64,000 nucleotides of DNA, taken from NCBI RefSeq assembly GCF_916618895.1, contig NZ_OU745391.1, positions 1,674,001-1,738,000 of the forward strand, read 5' to 3'. The notes under the pieces are model-generated. The model worked only from the letters and a program-made list of their open reading frames with translations. It made no database searches and had not been told where the DNA came from. The stretch comes from Pseudoclavibacter sp. Marseille-Q3772 (lineage in GTDB: Bacteria; Actinomycetota; Actinomycetes; Actinomycetales; Microbacteriaceae). Positions within the stretch are counted from its first letter, which is position 1, and each line of letters opens with the position of its first letter. The translations under genes and the position numbers were made by a program. This document shows positions 16,814 through 24,561 of the stretch, piece after piece.

Positions 16814-17018
16814 GTTCGGGCCCGCTTCGCACACTTGGGCGTGCTGTAAGTGTGCGTTTGGGGCCCCAACGCTTTCCTCCACGCGCGGTTGGGGCCGATT
16901 TTGCACGGTTGGGGAGGCTGTAAGTGTGCGTTTGGGGCCTCAACGTTGTCGGCGACGCGCGGTTGGGGCCTACTTTGCACAGTTGGGGAGGCTGTAAATG
17001 TGCGTTTTGGGCCCCAAC
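16814..17018. repeat. Palindromic 57-bp units, cluster B (three units)
   Basis: Units at 16814-16870, 16888-16944 and 16962-17018, each 57 bp, with the same hairpin plan as cluster A and 17-base spacers ending ACGCGCG (period 74). The second and third units carry changed left inner arms (TTGCACGGTTGGGGAGGC and TTTGCACAGTTGGGGAGGC). Because 74 is not a multiple of 3, these are not protein repeats. The sequence 16612-16813 shows no gene. Confidence 0.9.
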
Positions 17019-17040
17019 GTTGAGGAGAGGAAGTGGGCGC

Positions 17041-17129
17041 ACACGCGGGAGGCGCGGGGGAGGGATGCACCCGCGGGCGTGCGTACGGAGGAGACGCGGG
17101 AGGTGCGCAAGCAGGAATGCACCCGTGGG
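17041..17129. repeat. Imperfect 38-bp direct duplication
   Basis: 17041-17078 and 17092-17129 share ACGCGGGAGG, GCGC and GAATGCACCCG-type segments with a few changes. It lies just downstream of the leftward GT4 gene. No function is evident. Confidence 0.45.
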
Positions 17130-17159
17130 AGACGCGGGCGCAAAACCGGCGGCAGAGCC

Positions 17160-18305
17160 CTACAGGTCGGCGTGGATGCGCCAGACAAGATCCGCAGAGT
17201 ACTCCCACGAATACAGCGGGGCGCGGTCGCGGGCCGCCAGCGCAAGGGCATCGCGCAGCTCGGCATCACTCAAAACATTTGCCAGCGCCCGCGCGAGACG
17301 CGACACAAACGTCGACGGATCGTCCAGCGAAACCGCGAGCGTTGCATCCCCCGCCACTTCAAGCAGCGCAGGCACGGTCGTGTGCACCGCCGGCGTGCCG
17401 GCGGCAAACGCTTCGAGCAACGGCAGCCCGAAGCCCTCATCCAGCGACGGCATACAGAACACCGTGGCGCGGTCGTAGAGCACCGCGAGTTCTTCGTTCG
17501 AGACGAACCCGAGGCTGCGCACCCGGCGCGGGTCCACCCAGGCCCGCGCGCACAGCGACTCCATGTTGATCTCGCCCCATCCGGGAGGGCCAGCGTGCAC
17601 CAGCAGCGCGCCCTGCAGCACCGGTTCGGCGAGCGCCTGCACTAGCCGGTCGAGCCCCTTACGCGGTTCGAGGGTTCCCACCGCCAAGATGAACGTGTCG
17701 GGAAGCCCAAACCGCGCGACGATCTCTTCGATTCGCGCCTCATCCTCGGGCCGGCGAAGATCGCCCGATGCGGCACCGGGCACCACCCGAATGCGGTCGC
17801 CGAAGTTGTGGATCTGCTGAATTTGGTCGGCCACCGCGTGCGTCGGCGTCACCACCGCCGAGGCATACTGCCATGCCCGTTTCAACTGCGCCTTGTGCCA
17901 GCGCACGCCGTTCGGGGTGAGGGTCTCCGGATGCGTCCACGGCACCGTGTCGTGCACGGTCACCACGGTCTGGTTCACTTCGCCCGAACTCGGCGCATGC
18001 AGGGGTGCGAACAGACTGGGCGAATGAATGAGCCCGCCGCCAAACGCGCCCGTAAACATCCCGTGGCTCCACGCCTTCGCCAGCGCCTTGCGGGACATGC
18101 GCGACGGCCGAAGCTCCTCAATTCCGGGAAACCTGGCGTGCAGCATGTCGAGTTCGTCCTCGCTGGCCTTCGCCACCAGTCCGGTTACACCAACGCCTTC
18201 GGGCGCACGGCGAATTACCTCGCGCGCGAGGTTTTCGCTGTAGCGCCCGATACCGCCGGGAACATCAGCCAAGAGCTGGTCGAGAACGAACTTTAAGGTC
18301 ACCAT
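17160..18305 (-). CDS. Glycosyltransferase family 4
   Basis: 381 residues, GT-B fold. The N-terminal DQLLADVPGGIGRYSENLARE and TVVTVHDTVPWTHPETL segments and the C-terminal LAVGTLEPRKGLDRLVQAL, FCMPSLDEGFGLPLLEAFAAGTPAV motif (E-x-x-x-x-G-x-x-x-x-E donor site) are typical of mannosyl/rhamnosyl-type GT4 enzymes. The gene starts with its ATG sharing a base with the rmlD stop (TAATG), so it is cotranslated with the rhamnose genes. It probably adds a sugar, perhaps rhamnose, to the lipid-linked glycan on the cytoplasmic side. The acceptor is unknown. Confidence 0.88.
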   Translation of the reverse strand: MVTLKFVLDQLLADVPGGIGRYSENLAREVIRRAPEGVGVTGLVAKASEDELDMLHARFPGIEELRPSRMSRKALAKAWSHGMFTGAFGGGLIHSPSLFAPLHAPSSGEVNQTVVTVHDTVPWTHPETLTPNGVRWHKAQLKRAWQYASAVVTPTHAVADQIQQIHNFGDRIRVVPGAASGDLRRPEDEARIEEIVARFGLPDTFILAVGTLEPRKGLDRLVQALAEPVLQGALLVHAGPPGWGEINMESLCARAWVDPRRVRSLGFVSNEELAVLYDRATVFCMPSLDEGFGLPLLEAFAAGTPAVHTTVPALLEVAGDATLAVSLDDPSTFVSRLARALANVLSDAELRDALALAARDRAPLYSWEYSADLVWRIHADL

Positions 18306-19156
18306 TACGCGGCGAGTACTCCATCTTTGGCGGCCTGCTCGAGCGCTTCAAGCCAGGGACGCATCGGTTCGATTCCGGCAGCCAGCCAGGCATCGTGCCC
18401 GAGCACCGAGAACGCGGGCCGCGCAGCGGGACGCTTGAACGCAGCGGAATCGGTCGGTTGTACCCGTTCGGGATCGTTACCGGAGAGCCGGAAGATCTCG
18501 CGCGCGAAATCAAACCAAGTGGCCGTGCCCGAGTTCGTGCCGTGATAGATACCGGCCGGCGCATCCGCATCCACCAGCTTGACGATCTGAGCCGCCAAAT
18601 CGCGCGTGTAGGTGGGCTGACCGAGCTGATCATTCACTACCGTGATCTCGGGGTGCGAACCGGCAAGCTTCACCATCGTCTTCGCAAAGTTCGGGCCACC
18701 GGCACCGTACAACCACGCAGTTCGCACAATGTATGTGCCCTCAGGATGCACGGCTAGGGCTGCTTCTTCACCCGCGGCTTTGGTGCGTCCGTAGGCGTTG
18801 ATCGGATCGCGCGGATCGTTCTCGCCATATGGTTGGGTGGCATCGCCCTTGAACACGTAGTCGGTGGACACGTGCACGTATTTCGCGTTCGCCGCAGCGG
18901 CCGCCTTCGCGAGGTTTTCGACGCCGGTGCCGTTAATGGCCAGCGCCGCAGCCTCATTCGTTTCGGCGTCATCAACTGCGGTGTACGCGGCAGCGTTAAT
19001 GATGACGTCGAAGCCTTCGAGTGCCTTGGCGCATGCGGCAGCGTCGGTGATATCGAGAGCACTGCGGGTAAACGCAGTGACATCGCGACCCTTAAGTGCG
19101 CGCTGCAGATCTTGGCCGAGCATGCCGGCCGCCCCGGTAATGGCGTAGCGGGTCAC
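18305..19156 (-). CDS. rmlD: dTDP-4-dehydrorhamnose reductase
   Basis: 283 residues. It reduces dTDP-4-keto-L-rhamnose to dTDP-L-rhamnose with NAD(P)H. Motifs are ITGAAGMLGQDLQRAL (Rossmann G-x-x-G-x-x-G), INAAAYTAVDDAE (the RmlD signature), VSTDYVFKG and the YGRTKAAGE catalytic Tyr-Lys pair. The GTG start at 19156 overlaps the rmlB stop (GTGA); longer starts would run into rmlB. Order rmlB-rmlD-GT4 forms one operon. The other two rhamnose genes are 17 kb away. Confidence 0.95.
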   Translation of the reverse strand: MTRYAITGAAGMLGQDLQRALKGRDVTAFTRSALDITDAAACAKALEGFDVIINAAAYTAVDDAETNEAAALAINGTGVENLAKAAAAANAKYVHVSTDYVFKGDATQPYGENDPRDPINAYGRTKAAGEEAALAVHPEGTYIVRTAWLYGAGGPNFAKTMVKLAGSHPEITVVNDQLGQPTYTRDLAAQIVKLVDADAPAGIYHGTNSGTATWFDFAREIFRLSGNDPERVQPTDSAAFKRPAARPAFSVLGHDAWLAAGIEPMRPWLEALEQAAKDGVLAA

Positions 19157-20136
19157 AGCGCCGCACGCTCCTTGAGCGGTTCCCACCAGGCGCGGTTGTC
19201 GCGGTACCACTGGATAACCTCATCCAGACCCTGCTCAAACGGAACTTGCGGCTCATAGCCGAGCTCACGCTGAATCTTCTCGATGTTGACGCAGTAGCGC
19301 AGGTCGTGACCCTTGCGGTCGGCAACATGGTCGATGTAGGAGTCGTCCTTGCCCATGCGCTCAAGAATCATTGCGGTGATCTCGTTATTCGTGAGCTGCG
19401 TACCGCCACCAATGTTGTAGACCTCACCGGCGCGACCGTTCGCGAACACCAGCGCAATTCCGCGGCAGTGGTCGTCAACGTGCAGCCAGTCACGGACATT
19501 CTCGCCGGTGCCGTACAGCGGCACGTGCTTGTCGTCCATCAGGTTGGTGACAAACAGTGGGATGAGCTTCTCGGGGAAGTGGTACGGGCCGTAGTTGTTC
19601 GAGCAGCGAGTGATCGACAGGTTCAAACCGTGGGTGCGGTGGTACGAGCGAGCGATGAGGTCACTGCCTGCCTTCGACGCGGCATACGGCGAGTTCGGCT
19701 CGAGCGGGTAGTCCTCACTCCATTCGCCCTCTTCAATCGAGCCATACACCTCGTCGGTCGATACGTGAACGAAACGCTTCGTACCGTGCTTGAGCGCCGC
19801 ATCCAGCAGACGCTGAGTACCGAGCACGTTCGTCTCAACGAAGATCGACGCATCGGTGAGCGAGCGGTCAACATGCGACTCGGCAGCGAAATGCACAACA
19901 CCGTCAATGGTCGGGAAGATCTCATCGAGCAGTTCGGTATCCCGAATGTCGCCGTGGATGAAGGTCAGTCGCGGTGAGTCGGCTACCGGATCGAGGTTCG
20001 CCTTGACACCTGAGTAGGTGAGGGCATCAAGCACAACGACTTCTGCACCTTCGATGCCGGGCAGTTCATCCTGAATCGCGCGGCGAACGAAGTTCGAACC
20101 AATGAAACCGGCACCACCGGTAACGAGGAGCTTCAT
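19153..20136 (-). CDS. rmlB: dTDP-glucose 4,6-dehydratase
   Basis: 327 residues. Extended SDR enzyme that makes dTDP-4-keto-6-deoxy-glucose. TGGAGFIGSNFVR binds NAD, HFAAESHVDRS is the RmlB hallmark, VSTDEVYGSIEEG contains the catalytic Asp-Glu, and YAASKAGSD is the Tyr-x-x-x-Lys. RDWLHVDDHCRGI and GGGTQLTNNEI close the active site. First gene of the leftward rmlBD-GT4 operon; the 120-bp gap to the divergent GT2-GT4 fusion must hold both promoters. Confidence 0.96.
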   Translation of the reverse strand: MKLLVTGGAGFIGSNFVRRAIQDELPGIEGAEVVVLDALTYSGVKANLDPVADSPRLTFIHGDIRDTELLDEIFPTIDGVVHFAAESHVDRSLTDASIFVETNVLGTQRLLDAALKHGTKRFVHVSTDEVYGSIEEGEWSEDYPLEPNSPYAASKAGSDLIARSYHRTHGLNLSITRCSNNYGPYHFPEKLIPLFVTNLMDDKHVPLYGTGENVRDWLHVDDHCRGIALVFANGRAGEVYNIGGGTQLTNNEITAMILERMGKDDSYIDHVADRKGHDLRYCVNIEKIQRELGYEPQVPFEQGLDEVIQWYRDNRAWWEPLKERAAL

Positions 20137-20256
20137 GGACTTCCTAACTCTGTCGGGTCGCGCGTGGGCGCGACGGTCGTTTCTCCAGACTAGACGGAAT
20201 CGAGACGATCAGGATGGTGCGCCGCTGTGTGTTTGCGTGCCGGGTAACTTGGATGT

Positions 20257-22464
20257 GTGCTGAATTCATCCCGTGGACTGCCTGAGCATTCTTCACCCGT
20301 GCGTTCGGTCGCCGCGATCGTGGTCACCTGGAACGGCGGTGAGGATGCGGTGGGCGCCGTGCGAAGCCTCGTCGAGCAGCAGGTGCCGGGCACTGAGTAT
20401 TCGGTGGTCGTGGTCGACAACGCCTCCACCGACGACACCACCGGCCGCATCCGCGAAGCCGCCCCCGAAGCGCTCATCGTCGAACTACCGCACAATCGCG
20501 GGTACGGCGCCGCAGCAAACGCAGGCATGCGAGCAGTAACCGCCGACGCTTACGTGATCTGCAATCAGGATGCGCACTACCAGCCGGGCTTTGTGGCAGC
20601 GCTCGCGGGCGCGCTCGACCAGTATCCGCGCGCCGGTGCCATCACCGCGCAGGTGCGCCTGGCCGGCAAGTTCGTCCCGGCCCACGAGACCGACGGTGAT
20701 GCCTTCATCGCCCACGACGGTACTCGCTGGCGGCGAGCCGACCAAGGCGTTGAGCTACTGAACTCGACCGGCAACCAGGTGACGCGCTCGGGCAACGGCT
20801 TGGATCGCGGCTGGCTCGCTCCGGTGGGCAGTCAGTTTGATCGGCGCGTGTTCGGTTTTCACGGTGGCGCGGTGATGCTGCGAGCGGATGCGGTGGTTCC
20901 GCTGGGCGGGTTCGACGAGCGGTACTTCATGTATTACGAGGACACCGATCTGTCGTTCCGTCTGCGTCGCGCCGGCTGGCAAATCGTGTACGAGCCGAAG
21001 GCGGTATCGGCGCACCAGCATGCGACTAGCTCCGGCACATCCTCAACCCGGTTCGTGCGCTGGAACACCCGCAACCGAATCTGGTGCGCACGCCGCAACG
21101 GGCCGCGTTCGATGCGCATCGCAGCGATCGGGCGCACCGCACTCGGGGCATCGGTTGGGCTATTGCGTTCGATGGCGGTCCGTGGGGATGCGGGTCGTAC
21201 GGCGCGCGCGCAGGCGTGGGCCCGAATGCGCGGACTGCTCGATGGCCTAGCGGCGATGCCGGCGGACGTTCGAGAACCGCTGCGCGCGGTCGGTGACGAA
21301 CCTGTGGACGCTGCTGATCGCATCCTGCTCGACTTCACCTCACTACCCCCACAGCTTGGCGGAGTTGGCCGCTACCTCGAAGGGCTCGCGACCGGACTCG
21401 CGGCTGCAGGCTCCCGGCCGATGCTCGTGGTCCGCCCAGACCACGAGTCTCACTTTCGGACGCTGGCTCCCGAAGCGCAGATTGCACTCGCTCCCGCGTG
21501 GATTAACCGCCGCGGTTTGCGCTTTGTCTGGGAACAGTTCGGCTTACCGCCGTTGGCTCGCCGACTCGGGGCGCGCGCCATCCACTCGCCGCACTACACC
21601 TTCCCGCTAGCACCATTCGCGCGCGGGCTCCGTCGCGTCGTGACGGTGCACGATGCCACGTTTTTCTCGGACCCGCACGCGCACAGCACGATCAAGCGAC
21701 TGTTCTTCAAGACCTGGATTCGCGCCGGAGTGCGGGCAGATGTGCAGTTGGTGGCGCCGAGTCAGGCGACTGCGGATGAGGTAAGTAGGTATGCGGGCCG
21801 GCCGCGGCGCCCGATTGTGGTCGCCTATCACGGTGTCGATCCGCAGGTCTTTCACCTGCCCAGCGCGGTTGAGCTCTCGGAGTTTCGCGCCGCACACGAG
21901 CTTGGCGACGCGCAGTGGGTTGCGTTCCTGGGGACAATCGAACCGCGCAAACGGGTGGGGGAGCTCATCCGTGCGCACCGGGTGTTGCAAGACGAGTACA
22001 CCTCCCGCGGCGACACAGCACCGCTGCTGCTGATCTCGGGCCAGCGCGGTTGGGATGCGGATGCGGCGGCTGAGCTCGATGCGGCGGCAGCGCGGGCAGA
22101 TGGTCGCGTGCGTGAACTCGGGTATTTACCGCTGGACGAGTTGCGTTCGTTGCTCGGTGGTGCGAGTGCGGTGGTGTATGCATCGATCGCCGAGGGTTTT
22201 GGGTTGCCGGTCCTCGAGGCGATGGCGAGTGGGGCCGCGGTAATCACCACGAAGCTATCGGCATTGCCGGAAGTTGGTGGGGATGCGGTGGTGTATACCG
22301 AACCGGATGCCCAGGCTATTGCCGAGACATTGCGCACACTGTTGAGCGATGAATCGCTTCGTGCGCGCACGACCGCTGCTGGCCAGGAGCGTGCCGCGAG
22401 GTTCACCTGGGAAGCGTGCGCCCGTACCCACCGCGACGCCTACCGCAGCGCGCTGCAACGCTAG
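20257..22464 (+). CDS. Two-domain glycosyltransferase: GT2 fused to GT4
   Basis: 735 residues. The N half (about 15-270) is a GT-A rhamnosyltransferase-like GT2: VVTWNGGEDA, VVDNASTDDTT, HNRGYGAAANAGMR, NQDAHYQP (in place of D-x-D), FDERYFMYYEDTDLSFRLRRAGW. A basic linker leads to a GT-B GT4 half (about 355-735): LPPQLGGVGRYLEGL, RRVVTVHDATFF, GTIEPRKRVGELI and IAEGFGLPVLEAMASGAAVI. One protein thus could add two sugars in sequence. The GTG start is 20257, with another GTG at 20299. Its stop overlaps the convergent acyltransferase stop within a CTAG palindrome. Sugar specificity is not readable. Confidence 0.88.
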   Translation: MLNSSRGLPEHSSPVRSVAAIVVTWNGGEDAVGAVRSLVEQQVPGTEYSVVVVDNASTDDTTGRIREAAPEALIVELPHNRGYGAAANAGMRAVTADAYVICNQDAHYQPGFVAALAGALDQYPRAGAITAQVRLAGKFVPAHETDGDAFIAHDGTRWRRADQGVELLNSTGNQVTRSGNGLDRGWLAPVGSQFDRRVFGFHGGAVMLRADAVVPLGGFDERYFMYYEDTDLSFRLRRAGWQIVYEPKAVSAHQHATSSGTSSTRFVRWNTRNRIWCARRNGPRSMRIAAIGRTALGASVGLLRSMAVRGDAGRTARAQAWARMRGLLDGLAAMPADVREPLRAVGDEPVDAADRILLDFTSLPPQLGGVGRYLEGLATGLAAAGSRPMLVVRPDHESHFRTLAPEAQIALAPAWINRRGLRFVWEQFGLPPLARRLGARAIHSPHYTFPLAPFARGLRRVVTVHDATFFSDPHAHSTIKRLFFKTWIRAGVRADVQLVAPSQATADEVSRYAGRPRRPIVVAYHGVDPQVFHLPSAVELSEFRAAHELGDAQWVAFLGTIEPRKRVGELIRAHRVLQDEYTSRGDTAPLLLISGQRGWDADAAAELDAAAARADGRVRELGYLPLDELRSLLGGASAVVYASIAEGFGLPVLEAMASGAAVITTKLSALPEVGGDAVVYTEPDAQAIAETLRTLLSDESLRARTTAAGQERAARFTWEACARTHRDAYRSALQR

Positions 22465-24548
22465 GCCGTTACCGGCCACCACTCCAGCGATTCACGGATT
22501 CGTCGGTCGGCCGTGGGCGCGACCGTGCGCATGTACGTGGCAGTCTGGTGGCTCGCATCCAGAAACACATACACACCACCGCGCACCGGGCGACATTCGC
22601 CCTCAGGACAGATCACGTCGTTGACGTCAAGGTAGCTTGCACCGTGCTCGGATGCGGTACGAGCCAGGTCCGGGCGTGGGCCGGCGAGCCGGGTCGTTGT
22701 TCTGCAAGCGGGATCGTCGTACGAGCTGCGCTCAACGCAAGCAAACGGATTAAATGACACGCGGGGGACATCTCGCATGGCAATCACCTCGATACCAGCG
22801 TCCTCAAGCTCATCGATAAAGTCCCAGATCCCTGGCAACTCTGGCTCTTCGTCGTTCGGGTCAGACCGGGTGATCTGCAAGAGCACTGCGTCTGGCTGTT
22901 CGCGCAAAAGGTACTCGCGTGCCTCATCCCAGAACGCATCGCATTCGGTGGCCTTGTGTGGCAGCCGACCGTACGAACCAAACTGGCAGCTGAAGTACAC
23001 GAACGCGCGTAACTCCCATCCCGCATCCTGCACAGCCGGCAGCAACAGGGATGCGGCTTGTTGCGTCTGCGAGTTCCCCACGATCGCGATTGTTCGCTCC
23101 GGAGGCGCGCTTAGCCGTGTGCGGTTACTCATACAGTTTCGAGCGAGCTGGTCGGGTGCGTTCTGCAGCGTCCCGTCATCACACTCATCGAGCCGAGTGA
23201 GGTCGTCGCGCACAACGATCTGATCCGGCAACACGTCCTGGTCACCGATCTGAACGGCATTGAGGTCGTTTGCGCCAAGGCGTTCGATGGGCATCGCGTC
23301 GGCAGCCGCCCATGCTCCGCTTGCCTGGGCGCGGTAGCTACCGATTGCGGCGAACACGAACCCGCCGGATAGCACCAGCACCAGCACCAGGGCAGTGGCG
23401 GAACGGGCGGAGACGGTGCCGGTAATGAAGCCACGCCTGGTGTGACGCCCAGCATCGTTCGACGAGGGACGTCGGTCGTCCTTACGGCTACCGACGAATT
23501 GTTTGACCGGGCGATCGACGAGTTCGGTGAAGATGATCGCTAGCGCGACCGAAACGATAAGGATGCCCGCCCCGACCAGACCAGTCACCGCATCCAACTG
23601 CCAATGCCATCGAACAGAAACCAACACCGGCCAGTGGGTGAGATAGAGCGCGTAGGTGTAGCGGGCGGCCTGCTGCATCCACGGATGGCAGAGGAACGCC
23701 CGAGCGCTGTAGGGAGATTCCTCTCCCGCTGCGAGGATCACCAGCATTGCTGCGCCGACGGGCCACAGCGCCGGCCAGGAGGGAAACTCGGCGTTCGCAG
23801 GAAGTACCGCGCCGCAGGCGATGAGCGCCACAACTCCGATCCAGCCAAGCGGGATCCGTACTGCCGAGGGGATTCGTAGGTACGGCTGGATGAGGGCGAG
23901 TACGGAGCCGGCGGCAAACTCCCACACGCGGGCCGGCAGGCTGAAATAGGCATGCTGAGCGTTGGCAGATACGGCTACGGTGGCGTAGATGAAACCGGCG
24001 ATTGTCAGTACCGTAAATAGCCCGGTCAACAAGGGGCGAACCGGGATATGAACTCTCCTGGCGAACCAGATACAGACCGCGAGCAGTAGCGGCCAGATGA
24101 TGAAGATTTGCCCCTGGACCGATAACGACCAGAAGTGTTGGAAAGGGGAATCCGAACCGCCGCCGAGATACTCGACTTCGGCGTCCTGCAGCCAGAAGTT
24201 TTCCCAGTAGGTGAGGCTGGCGAGCCCTTGGTACACGGTTGACGCGGTCAATGAGACTGGCAGGATGAGGTAACCGGCAACGATGGTGGTCACGACAGTG
24301 AGTGCGGTAAGCGGCAGCAGCAGCGCGAAGCGACGCAGGATGAACGCAGCGGGTTTGGTTGGCTCGCCGCGTTCGGCGCGCGCCGTGAACGAGCGCACCA
24401 GCAGGAACGCCGACACCACAAGGAAAACGTCAACACCACCGGAGACCTTCCCGAACCAGATGTGGTAGATCGCCACGAGCGCCAGCGCGACGGTGCGCAG
24501 GCCTTGTACTTCGGGGATCCATCCGAGGTTCGGGGTGGGTCGATTCAT
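22461..24548 (-). CDS. Acyltransferase 3 / SGNH O-acyltransferase (OafA-like), copy 1
   Basis: 695 residues from ATG 24548. The N-terminal part has about ten membrane helices of the AT3 family, starting with WIPEVQGLRTVALALVAIYH, the usual Gly-Leu-Arg and helix histidine, and the FGKVSGGVDVFLVVSAFL segment. A linker of about 60 residues leads to an extracellular SGNH hydrolase-like domain with GNS (Ser493) and Asp664/His667 in FLDASHQT. Such proteins carry acetyl or other acyl groups across the membrane and attach them to surface glycans. The next gene encodes a close relative 13 bases upstream, so they form a pair. They may act on different hydroxyls. Confidence 0.9.
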   Translation of the reverse strand: MNRPTPNLGWIPEVQGLRTVALALVAIYHIWFGKVSGGVDVFLVVSAFLLVRSFTARAERGEPTKPAAFILRRFALLLPLTALTVVTTIVAGYLILPVSLTASTVYQGLASLTYWENFWLQDAEVEYLGGGSDSPFQHFWSLSVQGQIFIIWPLLLAVCIWFARRVHIPVRPLLTGLFTVLTIAGFIYATVAVSANAQHAYFSLPARVWEFAAGSVLALIQPYLRIPSAVRIPLGWIGVVALIACGAVLPANAEFPSWPALWPVGAAMLVILAAGEESPYSARAFLCHPWMQQAARYTYALYLTHWPVLVSVRWHWQLDAVTGLVGAGILIVSVALAIIFTELVDRPVKQFVGSRKDDRRPSSNDAGRHTRRGFITGTVSARSATALVLVLVLSGGFVFAAIGSYRAQASGAWAAADAMPIERLGANDLNAVQIGDQDVLPDQIVVRDDLTRLDECDDGTLQNAPDQLARNCMSNRTRLSAPPERTIAIVGNSQTQQAASLLLPAVQDAGWELRAFVYFSCQFGSYGRLPHKATECDAFWDEAREYLLREQPDAVLLQITRSDPNDEEPELPGIWDFIDELEDAGIEVIAMRDVPRVSFNPFACVERSSYDDPACRTTTRLAGPRPDLARTASEHGASYLDVNDVICPEGECRPVRGGVYVFLDASHQTATYMRTVAPTADRRIRESLEWWPVTA

Positions 24549-24561
24549 TGAATAGCGGGTG

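Noticed and set aside
15733..17018. The repeat clusters as a CRISPR array
   Set aside because: Spacers are only 17 bp and nearly identical to each other, repeats are 57 bp, and no cas gene is present.
16675..17208. A minus-strand frame through the palindromic units giving apparent protein repeats
   Set aside because: The repeat period is 74 bp, not a multiple of three, so the apparent repeats fall in different frames; the DNA hairpins explain the pattern.
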